Below are positions 51,598 through 60,859 of a stretch of 64,000 bases of DNA, piece by piece. This DNA is from Brevibacterium ihuae (GTDB taxonomy: Bacteria; Actinomycetota; Actinomycetes; Actinomycetales; Brevibacteriaceae). The stretch's first letter is position 1, and the number at the start of each line of letters is the position of its first letter. A model generated the notes under the pieces. The model was given only the letters and a program-made list of their open reading frames with translations, was not told the DNA's origin and made no database searches. The position numbers and the translations under genes were made by a program. The stretch covers positions 1,305,684 to 1,369,683 of the forward strand of contig NZ_FXWZ01000003.1 of assembly GCF_900184225.1 (NCBI RefSeq). Direction: 5' to 3'.

Positions 51598-51657
51598 ACG
51601 AGGCAGGCGAGGTCCCGGACCGGCTTCGAATCCCCTGCTCGGCCCGCTCCGGCGTCC

Positions 51658-52554
51658 TCAGCCCACTGTGGGCAGGGCGATCTCCGCGGCGGCGAGCACC
51701 TCGTGGAGGGCGGGGTTGTCGTCGTCCTCGCGGTGGGCGAGGTATACCTTGATCGGCTCGTGGTCGACGTCGAGCGGGATCGTCACGAGGTTGGGGTCGT
51801 TGAAGCTCGCGACCACCGAGTCGTACGTGATGGTGATGCCGAGGCCCGCGGACACGAGGGCGATGACGATCCACGAGTCCGGGGCCTCCTGGATGACGTT
51901 CGGGGTGAACCCGGCGCGGAAGCACCAGTGGTCGATGAGGTCGCGCATGTTCGCGCCGGACTCCGCGGGCAGGAGGATGAGGTCCTCCTCGGCGAGGTCG
52001 GCCATGTCCATCGAGCTCCGGCCCACGAACGCGTGATCGGTGTGCACCGCGACCACCGGGCGCTCCATCATCACCGGTCGCCCGGAGATGCGCGGCGGCT
52101 TGGCCTGCCAGCGGACGAGCGCGAGGTCGAGGCTGCCGTCGATGACCCGGGTGAGGGCCTCGTTGGCGAAGGTCGTCGACTCGAGGTCGAGGGTGATCCC
52201 GGGCTTGCGCTGCCGGGAGGCGTAGGTGAGCTTGGCGACGAGCTTGTTCGACGAGGCGCCGGCGAAGCCGAACCGCACGTGGCCGATGTCGCCGAGGGTG
52301 GCGAGCCTGATCGATTCGCGGGCGGTGCGCGTGCTCTCGAGGACCGCCCGGGCCGGTCCGACGAGCGCGGCGCCGGCCGGCGACAGGCTCACCGAGCGGG
52401 TGGTGCGCCGGAACAGGTCCGTGCCGAGCTCGCGCTCGAGCTGGCGGATGGTGCGGCTCAGCGGCGGCTGCGCCATGCCGAGGCGGTCGGCGGCGCGCCC
52501 GAAGTGCAGCTCCTCGGCGACGGCGAGGAATGCGCGAATCTGATGGATCTCCAT
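51658..52554 (-). CDS. LysR-family transcriptional regulator
   Basis: A 298-residue LysR protein. Residues 1-60 are the winged helix (AFLAVAEELHFGRAADRLGMAQPPLSRTIRQLE), close to the BenM/CatM/CbnR subgroup that senses aromatic-acid intermediates. The rest is the two-lobed periplasmic-binding-like effector domain (HVRFGFAGASSNKL ... SAGLGITITYDSVV). It is divergent from the CoA-transferase / CaiB / MFS operon and should control it. ATG 52554 is the only start before the conserved MEIHQIRAF; AAGGACGGGC lies upstream. Confidence 0.92.
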   Translation of the reverse strand: MEIHQIRAFLAVAEELHFGRAADRLGMAQPPLSRTIRQLERELGTDLFRRTTRSVSLSPAGAALVGPARAVLESTRTARESIRLATLGDIGHVRFGFAGASSNKLVAKLTYASRQRKPGITLDLESTTFANEALTRVIDGSLDLALVRWQAKPPRISGRPVMMERPVVAVHTDHAFVGRSSMDMADLAEEDLILLPAESGANMRDLIDHWCFRAGFTPNVIQEAPDSWIVIALVSAGLGITITYDSVVASFNDPNLVTIPLDVDHEPIKVYLAHREDDDNPALHEVLAAAEIALPTVG

Positions 52555-52692
52555 GGGCTGCCCGTCCTTGTGTGCGGTGCTCGGGGGTGTGAGGATGGTC
52601 GGTGACGCGACGCGCGGTCGACGGCGATCGAGCGTGCGGCCCGCCGGGCCTCGGCCGGTCCGGTCCGACCGTGGCGATCTGCCCAATTATTG

Positions 52693-52727
52693 CACGAACC
52701 GGGAAGAATGAGGGTGGTATTCGTGCG
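52693..52727. promoter_or_regulatory. inverted-repeat operator candidate for the LysR protein
   Basis: GCACGAA (52693-52699) and TTCGTGC (52721-52727) form an inverted pair 28 bases apart in the AT-richer middle of the LysR/CoA-transferase divergent region, next to AATTATT. The position fits a LysR site, although the spacing is longer than one classic T-N11-A box. Confidence 0.4.
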
Positions 52728-52829
52728 GGCGATGACTTAATCTGGAGCTCACGGTACCGCTCTCGTCCTGCCCTGCGCTGCGGCGCGGAATCGCGGGCGC
52801 CTCCATCGGACACCTCAGCGAAAGTGCTC

Positions 52830-53861
52830 ATGAAAACAGACACAGTGGTCGACCTCGCCGACGCGATCGCCGCGCACGTCCATTCCGGCGACACCGTCGC
52901 GCTCGAGGGCTTCTCCCACCTCATCCCGTTCGCCGCGGGCCACGAGATCATCCGGCAGGGCATCACCGATCTGACCTTCTGCCGTATGACCCCAGACCTC
53001 ATCTGCGACATGATGCTCGCCGCGGGCTGCATCTCGAAGCTCGTGTGCTCGTTCTTCGCCTCCGGCTCTGCGGGCAGCCTCTACGAGGTCCGCCGCCGGC
53101 TCGAGCAGCACGACCCGGAGCCGCTCGAGGTCGAGGAGTACAGCCACCACGCGATGGTGCTCCGCTACCACGCCGGGGCCGCGCGCCTGCCGTTCATGCC
53201 GATCCGCTCCTTCGCCGGCTCCGACATCCCGTCGATCAACCCGAACATCAAGCTCGTCACCGACCCGTACTCCGGCGGCACCACCTACGTCGTCCCGCCA
53301 CTCAACCCGGACGTGACGATCATCCACGCGCAGCGCGCGGACGCCGCCGGCAACGCCCAGATCTGGGGGATCACCGGGGTCCAGCAGGAGGCCGTCTACG
53401 CCGCGAAGCGCGCGATCGTCGTCGTCGAGGAGATCGTCGAGCCCGAGGTCATCCGCGCCGACCCCAACCGCACCCTCATCCCCGCCCATGCCGTCGATGC
53501 CGTGTGCGTCGTCCCGCAGGGCGCCCATCCGTCCTACGTCCAGGGCTCCTACGACCGGGACTGCGCCTTCTACCGCGAGTGGTCGCCCATCAGCAAGGAC
53601 CCGCAGCGGCTCCGCGAGTGGCTCGACACCCACGTGCGGTCCACCGCCGACCACGCCGAGTACCTCGACGTCCTCGGACGCGAGCGGATGGCCGGCCTCG
53701 CCGTGGGGTCCCGGCCCTCGGGGTCGGTGGACTACGGCCGCCGGCTGCTCGGCACCGAGCTCGCGGCCGCCTCGGCCGGGGAGCACGCCGCGGCCCGCAC
53801 CGCGGGCACCGACGTCGGAGGCGGCACCCCGGACACCACCGCAGACGGAGGGCAGGCATGA
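52830..53861 (+). CDS. class I CoA-transferase, subunit A (glutaconate CoA-transferase-like)
   Basis: A 343-residue alpha-type subunit. IAAHVHSGDTVALEGFSHLI is the glycine-rich N-terminal block of family I CoA-transferases; DPYSGGTTYVVPPLNPDVTI followed by HAQRADAAGNAQIWG is the conserved central segment. The C-terminal 40 residues are Ala/Gly/Thr-rich. It pairs with the next gene, whose start overlaps its stop by four bases. Together they exchange CoA between an organic acid and acyl-CoA. Size and order fit glutaconate CoA-transferase rather than SCOT. ATG 52830 has a poor ribosome-binding site; GTG 52824 is an alternative. Confidence 0.88.
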   Translation: MKTDTVVDLADAIAAHVHSGDTVALEGFSHLIPFAAGHEIIRQGITDLTFCRMTPDLICDMMLAAGCISKLVCSFFASGSAGSLYEVRRRLEQHDPEPLEVEEYSHHAMVLRYHAGAARLPFMPIRSFAGSDIPSINPNIKLVTDPYSGGTTYVVPPLNPDVTIIHAQRADAAGNAQIWGITGVQQEAVYAAKRAIVVVEEIVEPEVIRADPNRTLIPAHAVDAVCVVPQGAHPSYVQGSYDRDCAFYREWSPISKDPQRLREWLDTHVRSTADHAEYLDVLGRERMAGLAVGSRPSGSVDYGRRLLGTELAAASAGEHAAARTAGTDVGGGTPDTTADGGQA

Positions 53862-54634
53862 CCACCGCACCGGACTACACCCAGACCGAGCTCATCGTGT
53901 GCGCGGCGGCCCAGATGCTCGCCGGCAAGCACACGGTGTTCGCCGGGATCGGCCTGCCCACGCTCGCCGTCGACCTCGCGCACCGCACGATCAACCGCGA
54001 CATCGAGCTGATCTACGAATCCGGCGTCTCCGGCGCCCACCCGGAGGCGATGGCCGAGGGCATCGCCGACTCCGTCGTCGTGTCCGGCGCCGAGGCGGTC
54101 GTGAACATGCAGGCACTGTTCGGCTACGTGCTCCAGGGCGGCAATGTCGACGTCGGCTTCCTCGGCGCCGCTCAGATCGACCGGCACGGCTCGCTCAACA
54201 CCACGGTGATCGGCGAGTGGGGCAGACCGTCGGTGCGCCTCCCGGGATCGGGCGGAGCGACGGACATCATGGCCAACGCCGGCGAGATCTTCGTCATCAT
54301 CCGGCGCCACGATCCGTCCGCGTTCCCCGCCGAGGTCGACTTCGTCACCTCGCCCTCGCCCGTCCGCGCCCGCGAGGCCGGGGTGGGCATCCAGCCCGCC
54401 GGCCACGGGGTGAGCGTCGTCATCACCCCGCTCGGCGTGCTCCGGCGCACCGACAGGTACGGCGAGCTCGTGCTCACGCACGTCCATCCGGGCGTCACCG
54501 TCGAACAGGTCCGGGAGAACACCGGCTGGGACCTCGCCGTGGCACCGGACGTGCAGACCACGGCGGAGCCCACCGTCGAGCAGGTGCGCCTGCTCCGCGA
54601 CGAGATCGACACCGTCAGGCTCTATCTGCGCTGA
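53858..54634 (+). CDS. class I CoA-transferase, subunit B
   Basis: A 258-residue beta subunit. Glu54 (IYESGVSGAHPEAM) is at the position of the catalytic Glu54 of glutaconate CoA-transferase, which carries CoA as a thioester. LPGSGGATDIMANAGEIFVI is the conserved glycine-rich block behind it. The ATG overlaps the subunit A stop (ATGA), giving equal synthesis. The substrate is unknown; the adjoining CaiB transferase, permease and LysR gene suggest uptake and activation of one organic acid. Confidence 0.9.
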   Translation: MTTAPDYTQTELIVCAAAQMLAGKHTVFAGIGLPTLAVDLAHRTINRDIELIYESGVSGAHPEAMAEGIADSVVVSGAEAVVNMQALFGYVLQGGNVDVGFLGAAQIDRHGSLNTTVIGEWGRPSVRLPGSGGATDIMANAGEIFVIIRRHDPSAFPAEVDFVTSPSPVRAREAGVGIQPAGHGVSVVITPLGVLRRTDRYGELVLTHVHPGVTVEQVRENTGWDLAVAPDVQTTAEPTVEQVRLLRDEIDTVRLYLR

Positions 54635-54752
54635 CACCCGCACCGCGCGCACCCGGGCGATCGGGGCGCGCGGATCCACCCGAGACGGCCGTACCGGCCG
54701 ACAGATCGATCGCTCGCCGGCAGTTCCGGCGGGCAGCACGAGGAGGAGACAC

Positions 54753-55991
54753 GTGGTCACCACGGCTCAGGACAGCAAGGCCCAGCACCTGCGGGAGACG
54801 TTCTCGCGCACCGGAAACGGTCCGCTCGCCGGCATCATCGTCGCCGACTTCGGCCGCGTGCTCGCCGGCCCCTACGCCACGATGCTGCTCGCCGACCTCG
54901 GCGCGACGGTGATCAAGGTCGAGAGCCCCGGCGGCGACGACACCCGCCTGTGGAAGCCCCCGGTGCGCGAGGACGACGCGACGTACTACCTGTCGGTCAA
55001 CCGCAACAAGACCGATGTCGTCCTCGACTTCCGGGACGCGGGCGACCTCGAGCTCGCCCGCGAGCTCGCTCGCCGCGCCGACGTCGTCGTCGAGAACTTC
55101 AAGCCCGGCGGCCTCGTCAAGTACGGACTCGACCACGAGACCGTCGCCCGGACCAACCCGAACGTCATCTACTCCTCGGTGACCGGGTTCGGACCGAACA
55201 ACCCGCAGCCGGGCTACGACCTGCTCGTCCAGGGGCTGTCGGGCTTCATGAGCCTCACCGGCGACGCCGACGGCCCGCCCTACCGCGGCGGCGTCGCGAT
55301 CTTCGACGTCATCACCGGCCTCCACACCACCATCGGCATCCTCGCCGCGCTCCAGCACCGCAACCGCACGGGCGAGGGCCAGAAGGTCGACACCAACCTG
55401 CTGTCGTCCGCGCTGTCGGGCCTGGCGAACCAGACCTCGGCGTACGTGGCCGGCGGGGTCGTGCCGCACCGCATGGGCAACGAGCACCCGAGCCTCTACC
55501 CCTACCAGCCGATGCCCACGAAGGACGGCGACCTCATCATCGCGTGCGGCAACGACCGCCAGTTCGCGGTGCTCGCGAATGCCGTCGAGCGCACCGAATG
55601 GCTCTCCGATGAGCGCTTCGCGACCGCCTTCCCGCGCAACAGCAACCGCAAGGCGCTCGAACCGCTCCTCATCGAGGCGCTCTCGCACCGGACGGCGCAG
55701 GAGTGGTACGAGCTGCTCACCGCCGCGGGTCTGCCCTGCGCGCCGATCAACACGATCGAGCAGGGCGTGCAGCTCGCCGAGCGGATCGGTCTCGAACCCG
55801 TCGTCGAGGTGACCACCGGGGATCGCACGATCCCCACCGTCCGCAATCCGATCTCGCTGTCGAAGTCGCCGGTCGTCTACGACCTCGCCCCGCCGGCCCT
55901 CGGCCAGGACACCGAGCTCGTGCGCCGGTGGCTGCAGGAGGAGTACACCCGCCCCGACGAGGAGCAGGGCGCCGCGCCCACCGAGGCCTGA
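54753..55991 (+). CDS. CaiB/BaiF (class III) CoA-transferase
   Basis: A 412-residue family III CoA-transferase. Asp185 (GVAIFDVITGLH) is the probable CoA-acceptor residue; LADLGATVIKVESPGGDD, YYLSVNRNKTDVVLDFRD and TGFGPNNPQPGYD are strong signatures. The first 23 residues are an extra tail. The start is GTG 54753 with GAGGAGGAGACAC. It lies 118 bases after the class I CoA-transferase pair and 5 bases before an MFS permease gene. Two unrelated CoA-transferase types in one operon suggest two successive activation steps or two acids. Confidence 0.9.
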   Translation: MVTTAQDSKAQHLRETFSRTGNGPLAGIIVADFGRVLAGPYATMLLADLGATVIKVESPGGDDTRLWKPPVREDDATYYLSVNRNKTDVVLDFRDAGDLELARELARRADVVVENFKPGGLVKYGLDHETVARTNPNVIYSSVTGFGPNNPQPGYDLLVQGLSGFMSLTGDADGPPYRGGVAIFDVITGLHTTIGILAALQHRNRTGEGQKVDTNLLSSALSGLANQTSAYVAGGVVPHRMGNEHPSLYPYQPMPTKDGDLIIACGNDRQFAVLANAVERTEWLSDERFATAFPRNSNRKALEPLLIEALSHRTAQEWYELLTAAGLPCAPINTIEQGVQLAERIGLEPVVEVTTGDRTIPTVRNPISLSKSPVVYDLAPPALGQDTELVRRWLQEEYTRPDEEQGAAPTEA

Positions 55992-55996
55992 GGGGC

Positions 55997-57388
55997 GTGA
56001 CCGACGCCGCAGGGTCCTCCTCCGCCCCGGAGCGCGAACCGGGGAGACTCGCGTACCTCGCGATGCTCGGCACCACGACCGTGGGCGCGCTGTCCGGCAA
56101 CGTCATCAACGCCCCGCTCCACCGGATCCAGCAGGATTTCGGGGCGACCGACAGCCAGACCGTGCTCGCGGTGTCGGCGTTCACCGTGTCCATGGTGATC
56201 TTCGTGCCGTTCACCGGATGGCTGTGCGACCGGTTCGGCACCGTGCGGATCGTGCTCTGCGGGCTCGCCGTCATGGTCGTGGCGCAGGCGCTCGCCGCGT
56301 TCTCGGTCAACCTCGAGATGCTCATCCTGCTCCGGGTCGCGCAGGGGATCGCGTGCTCGACGTTCCCGCCCGGCGTGCAGCGCGCCCTCGTCGCGCTGTG
56401 GCCCTCGAAGGGGCAGGCGGCGATGGCGGCGTGGGCCTCAGCGATCGGCGTCGGGCAGGCCGTCGGGCCGCCGGTCGGCGGGGTGGTGTCGGAGATCTTC
56501 GGGTGGCGCGCCGTCTTCATCCTCCAGGCCTCGCTGTGCCTGATCCTCGCCGTCGTCATCGCGGTCGCGGTGCCCAAGGTGCGCGGACGACGGGCCCCCA
56601 TCCACGGGGTCGGGATGGCGGTGCTCATGATCGCGATGGGCGCCTCGGTGCTGCTCGTCACCCTCGTCGGTCAGCGGGCGGATCCGCTCACCGAGATCGT
56701 CGTCGCGGTCATCGCCTCGGTCGGCCTCGTCGTCTACGCCATCCTCGCGGCGCGGTATCCGGAGACCCTGTTCGAACCGCGCTCGCTGCTCGAGAAGCGC
56801 TACATCCGCGGCACGGTGTCGGCCGGGTCGACGATGTTCATCATGGGGGTGTGCCTCGTGAGCATGCCGCTCTACCTCGGTGAGCGTCTGGGCCTCACCC
56901 CCGGACCCGTGGGACTCGTCGTGTTCGCCATGGCGTTCGCGATGGCGGTGTCCGGCAGGTTCACCGCGTGGCTGTCGGAGAAGCTCTCCATGCGCACCGT
57001 CATCGAGGCGGGCCTCGGGGTGCTCATCCTCGCCCCGCTCGTCCTCGGCTGGTGGACGTCACGGGAGCCGGACTCCGCCGGGATCCAGGTCGCGGTGATC
57101 GTCGTGCTCCTCCTGCTCATCGGAACCGGCCTCAACGCCGGGCAGAGCATCGCGGCCTACGCGATCTCGCGCTCGCTCGCGGCGAAGAACTCGATGGCGT
57201 TCGGCCTCCACAACACCGCCCGCTTCATGGGCATGGCCACCGGATACGCGTGGGCCGCGCTCATCTACCCGCTCGGTGCGCCGGTCCTCCTGTACGCAGG
57301 TGCCTCGGTCGTCGCGCTCGTCGCCCTGCTCACCACGGTCATCGGCGGCCCCGCCGGCCGTGTGGAGCCGGTGCGCGAGCCGGCCTGA
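55997..57388 (+). CDS. MFS transporter, DHA2 (EmrB/QacA-like) type
   Basis: A 463-residue permease with about 14 hydrophobic segments. GWLCDRFGTVRIVLCGL is the loop 2-3 motif of the major facilitator superfamily; VGQAVGPPVGGVVSEIFGWR is the motif C of antiporter-type drug/H+ DHA2 proteins. Despite the drug-export signature, the operon partners (three CoA-transferase genes and a LysR regulator) favour transport of an organic acid. The GTG start at 55997 is five bases after the CaiB stop, with GAGGGGC as the ribosome-binding site. Confidence 0.85.
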   Translation: MTDAAGSSSAPEREPGRLAYLAMLGTTTVGALSGNVINAPLHRIQQDFGATDSQTVLAVSAFTVSMVIFVPFTGWLCDRFGTVRIVLCGLAVMVVAQALAAFSVNLEMLILLRVAQGIACSTFPPGVQRALVALWPSKGQAAMAAWASAIGVGQAVGPPVGGVVSEIFGWRAVFILQASLCLILAVVIAVAVPKVRGRRAPIHGVGMAVLMIAMGASVLLVTLVGQRADPLTEIVVAVIASVGLVVYAILAARYPETLFEPRSLLEKRYIRGTVSAGSTMFIMGVCLVSMPLYLGERLGLTPGPVGLVVFAMAFAMAVSGRFTAWLSEKLSMRTVIEAGLGVLILAPLVLGWWTSREPDSAGIQVAVIVVLLLLIGTGLNAGQSIAAYAISRSLAAKNSMAFGLHNTARFMGMATGYAWAALIYPLGAPVLLYAGASVVALVALLTTVIGGPAGRVEPVREPA

Positions 57389-57557
57389 GCCGGCAGCCTC
57401 CGCCGAGGCGAGTGCGCCCGGACCGGTGCATCAGGCAGGCGGACCCAGGCCCGACAGCACGCGCCGCTGGGGCGGCACGGGGTGGTCCGCGGGTGTCCGG
57501 GAACGCTCTCGTCCCTGGCCGGCGGAGCTCGTCACGCGATGCGTCAGCGCCGACCCG

Positions 57558-57563
57558 TAGGCT
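57558..57563 (+). promoter_or_regulatory. putative -10 element for recQ
   Basis: TAGGCT ends six bases before ATG 57570, the spacing expected for leaderless transcription. The intervening GGGAGC could also act as a ribosome-binding site if transcription starts earlier. Confidence 0.35.
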
Positions 57564-57569
57564 GGGAGC

Positions 57570-59585
57570 ATGGACGAGGCCGCGCATCCCCACGACATCG
57601 CAGCGCCACCCGGCGAGCCCGCACCCCTGACAGCCGTCGGCGATCCCGAGGTGCCCGGCGAGGCATCGGTGTCCGACGGGAACACGGTGCCCGGCGATGC
57701 GTCGGTGACTGACGGGGACGCGGCATCCGCCCCGGCTCCCGGCTCCCCGGGGGCCCTCCGGATCCTCTCCGAGGTCTTCGGCTACGAGGACTTCCGCGGT
57801 GACCAGGGTGCGATCATCGACCACGTCGCCGGGGGCGGGGACGCGGTCGTCCTCATGCCCACCGGCGGCGGCAAGTCGCTGTGCTACCAGATCCCCGCGC
57901 TCCTGCGGCCGGGCACCGGGATCGTCGTGTCCCCGCTCATCGCCCTCATGGCCGATCAGGTCGCCGCGCTCGAGGCGCTCGGCATCCGGGCGGCGTTCCT
58001 CAACTCCTCGCTCGACCTCGACGAGGCCCGCACCGTCGAGGCCGCGTTCGCCGCCGGCGAGCTCGACCTCCTCTACATGGCCCCGGAGCGCCTCGTCCTC
58101 GAGCGCACCCGCGCCCTGCTCCACCGCGCCCCCGTGGCGCTCTTCGCGATCGACGAGGCGCACTGCGTGTCCCAATGGGGCCACGACTTCCGGCGCGACT
58201 ACCTGGGGCTGTCCCTCCTCGCCGAGGAGTTCCCGGAGATCCCGCGGATCGCGCTCACCGCGACGGCCACCCGCGCCACCCACGAGGAGCTCACCGAGCG
58301 GCTGCGGATGGAGAGGGCGCGGCACTTCGTGTCGAGCTTCGACCGGCCGAACATCCAGTACCGGATCGTGCCCAAGGACCAGCCGCGCAAGCAGCTCATC
58401 GACTTCATCTCCCGCGAGCACGATGGTGAGGCCGGGATCGTCTACTGCCTGTCGCGCAAGAGCGTCGACGCGCTCGCGCAGGCGCTCGACGCCCGCGGGA
58501 TCCCGGCGCTGCCCTACCACGCGGGCATGGATGCGGCCGATCGCGCCCGGAACCAGGCCCGGTTCCTCCGCGAGGACGGCATCGTCATGGTCGCGACGAT
58601 CGCGTTCGGGATGGGCATCGACAAGCCCGACGTCCGGTTCGTCGCCCACCTCGACCTGCCGAAGTCGATCGAGGGCTACTACCAGGAGACCGGGCGCGCC
58701 GGGCGCGACGGGCTCGCCGCGACCGCGTGGATGGCCTACGGGCTCGGCGACGTCGTCAACCAGCGCCGGCTCATCGACTCCGGGGAGGGCTCCCCGGAGT
58801 TCCGGCGGAACCAGCGTGCCCACCTCGACGCGATGCTCGCGCTGTGCGAAACCGTCGACTGCCGGCGCGTCCAGCTCCTCCGGTACTTCGGACAGGAATC
58901 GACCCCCTGCGGCAACTGCGACACCTGCCTGGCACCCCCGCGCACATGGGATGCGACGATCGCGGCGCAGAAGCTCCTCTCCGCGCTCATCCGGCTCGAC
59001 CGCGAGCGCGGCCAGCAGTTCGGCTCCGGACAGGTCATCGACGTGCTGCTCGGCCGCGACAATCTGCGCTCGGAGCAGTCCCGGCACGACGAGCTCAGCG
59101 TGTGGGGAGTGGGCACGGAGCTGAGCGAGAAGCAGTGGCGCACGGTCATCCGGCAGCTCATGGCCGCCGACATCATCGCCGCGGCCGGCGAGTACAACGT
59201 CCTCGTGCCCGGCCCGCGGGCCACCGGGGTGCTCCGCGGCGAGGAGACCGTGCACCTGCGCGATGATCCGGAGCCCGCCCGGGTCTCCCGCCGGTCCCGA
59301 GGTGCGAGCGGCTCGTCGGGTGCGCGCGCCTCGGCGGCGGACGGGCTCGCGGGCGCGGACCGGGAGCTGTTCGAGGCGCTGCGCGAATGGCGGACGGAGA
59401 CCGCGCGGGAGAAGCAGATCCCGCCCTACATGGTGTTCTCCGACGCGACCCTCGTGGGCATCGTCGAGGCGCGTCCGGCCTCGATCGGTGCGCTCGGCAC
59501 GGTGAGCGGCGTCGGGCTCAAGAAGCGCGCCGAGTACGGCGAGGCGATCCTCGCGGTCGTCGCAGGGGCCGCTGCGGGGGAGTGA
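57570..59585 (+). CDS. recQ: ATP-dependent DNA helicase RecQ
   Basis: A 671-residue 3'-5' helicase. The helicase core has GGGKS at 99-103 (Walker A), DEAH at 185-188 followed by the aromatic loop CVSQWGHDFR, TATAT, and YYQETGRAGRDG (motif VI). The RQC part holds four zinc cysteines (the C in ETVDCRR and the CGNCDTC cluster) and a winged helix; an HRDC domain (YMVFSDATLVGIVEARP) ends the protein. It unwinds forks and recombination intermediates. The first 60 residues are an acidic, repetitive extension (GDPEVPGEASVSDG-like units) not found in E. coli RecQ. Monocistronic. Confidence 0.95.
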   Translation: MDEAAHPHDIAAPPGEPAPLTAVGDPEVPGEASVSDGNTVPGDASVTDGDAASAPAPGSPGALRILSEVFGYEDFRGDQGAIIDHVAGGGDAVVLMPTGGGKSLCYQIPALLRPGTGIVVSPLIALMADQVAALEALGIRAAFLNSSLDLDEARTVEAAFAAGELDLLYMAPERLVLERTRALLHRAPVALFAIDEAHCVSQWGHDFRRDYLGLSLLAEEFPEIPRIALTATATRATHEELTERLRMERARHFVSSFDRPNIQYRIVPKDQPRKQLIDFISREHDGEAGIVYCLSRKSVDALAQALDARGIPALPYHAGMDAADRARNQARFLREDGIVMVATIAFGMGIDKPDVRFVAHLDLPKSIEGYYQETGRAGRDGLAATAWMAYGLGDVVNQRRLIDSGEGSPEFRRNQRAHLDAMLALCETVDCRRVQLLRYFGQESTPCGNCDTCLAPPRTWDATIAAQKLLSALIRLDRERGQQFGSGQVIDVLLGRDNLRSEQSRHDELSVWGVGTELSEKQWRTVIRQLMAADIIAAAGEYNVLVPGPRATGVLRGEETVHLRDDPEPARVSRRSRGASGSSGARASAADGLAGADRELFEALREWRTETAREKQIPPYMVFSDATLVGIVEARPASIGALGTVSGVGLKKRAEYGEAILAVVAGAAAGE

Positions 59586-59612
59586 CGCCGGAGGCCTCGC
59601 CGCACGACCCGG

Positions 59613-60752
59613 TCAGGGCAGCCGGACGGCGTCGACGACGGCCGCGTTCTCTCCCCGGAAGGTGAAGTCGGAGAGCTCCGCGGACACCGTCAGTCGCGTG
59701 CTCGATGCCGGGTCGGCGAGGTCGACGAACTCGAGCTGCGGAACGGGGGAGCCACCGGCGAGCTGCTCGGCGGATTCCGCCCAATGGACCACGACCGCCT
59801 CCGCGCCGTCGAGCCATGCACCGTGGACGGTGTCGGGGGAGAAGTCACCTTCGAGGACCTGGGAGCGCACCGGCTCCGGGTCGCTGTCGACCTCGGCGGC
59901 CGGCACCTGCTCGAACGTGCCGTTCTGATCGAGCCAGACGAGCGCATCCCCGGTGTCGTCCGCGATAGCGCCGCGCGATTCGCCGAAGCCGAGGAATCCG
60001 TCCCCGGCGGAGTCGACGAGCTGCTCCTCGACGGATCCGGAGACGGTGTCGATCGCGCGGATCCGGATGCCCTGCTCCACACCGTCGTCCGGGTGGACGC
60101 GCTCGGTGAGGAACAGCCGGCCGCCGATGCAGGGGAGATCCCCGGTGCTGCCCTCGAGGATCCCTGATTCGATCGGCGCGGCCAGGCGGTCCGACCGACC
60201 CTGCTGGAACATCGTGAGCTGCCAGGCGTCGCCCGCGGCCTCCTCCTCGGTGAGCACGGCGGTCATCGTGCCGCACGCGCCCGAGGCGACCGGCCGGCCC
60301 TCGACGCTGTGCTCCGCGGTGACGCCGTCCGCGCCGATCTCGACGACCTCGGTGCCCGGCCCTCCCGCGCGGACGACCGTCGTCGAATCCTCCCGGCCGA
60401 GCAGGCTGCCGTCGCCGGTGTCCCCGAAGGATCCCAACCGTTCGGTCACCGGATCCGGTCCGTACCGGGTGAGGGTGCGGCCGATGAGGAGCACCAGGCT
60501 GTCGCCCTGCCGTTCGAGCTCGGCGCCGCTCCTGCCCAGCTCGAAGCGGTCGAACGAGCCGTCCGGGCGGATCATGAGCAGCGAGTACTCCGAGTCCCCC
60601 TCCGCGGACACCGCCTCGGATCCGATGAGCGCTGCGGAGTAGAGCGAGAGGTCGAGGTCCTCGGGCGCGCGGTTCCCGCCGGGCGTGCACCCGCCGAGCA
60701 CGGTCGAGAGGGCGAGCGCGGACGCCAGCGCGGACATGCGGAGAAGGCTCAT
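59613..60752 (-). CDS. putative lipoprotein of unknown function
   Basis: A 379-residue exported protein. The signal is MSLLRMSALASALALSTVLGGC, a short basic n-region, hydrophobic core and lipobox LGGC, so Cys22 should be lipidated and the rest lie outside the membrane. The mature part is acidic and rich in short beta strands with repeated (L/V)xxxGxxL(L/V)xR patterns, which suggests a beta-propeller, but I do not recognise a family. It converges with recQ. A strong hairpin lies upstream, ending the SDR transcript. Confidence 0.75.
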   Translation of the reverse strand: MSLLRMSALASALALSTVLGGCTPGGNRAPEDLDLSLYSAALIGSEAVSAEGDSEYSLLMIRPDGSFDRFELGRSGAELERQGDSLVLLIGRTLTRYGPDPVTERLGSFGDTGDGSLLGREDSTTVVRAGGPGTEVVEIGADGVTAEHSVEGRPVASGACGTMTAVLTEEEAAGDAWQLTMFQQGRSDRLAAPIESGILEGSTGDLPCIGGRLFLTERVHPDDGVEQGIRIRAIDTVSGSVEEQLVDSAGDGFLGFGESRGAIADDTGDALVWLDQNGTFEQVPAAEVDSDPEPVRSQVLEGDFSPDTVHGAWLDGAEAVVVHWAESAEQLAGGSPVPQLEFVDLADPASSTRLTVSAELSDFTFRGENAAVVDAVRLP

Positions 60753-60786
60753 GATGGTCCCACGCTAGCCGCGCGGGACCGGTGCC

Positions 60787-60840
60787 GCCCACGCTCGAGG
60801 CCGTCTCACCGGAAACGGTCAGACGGCCTCGAGCGTGGGC
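60787..60840. terminator. 20-bp-arm hairpin with inner GAAA tetraloop stem
   Basis: GCCCACGCTCGAGGCCGTCT (60787-60806) pairs exactly with 60821-60840. The 14-base space contains ACCG-GAAA-CGGT, a second stem with a GNRA tetraloop, so the whole element folds almost without gap. It lies 19 bases after the SDR stop (minus strand). Confidence 0.82.
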
Positions 60841-60859
60841 GAACAGGAGTCCGTGCGGG

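Noticed and set aside
51600-51640. TTCGAATCCCC resembling a tRNA T-arm
   Set aside because: No matching acceptor, D-arm or anticodon arm could be folded around it; the likeness is limited to one short stretch.
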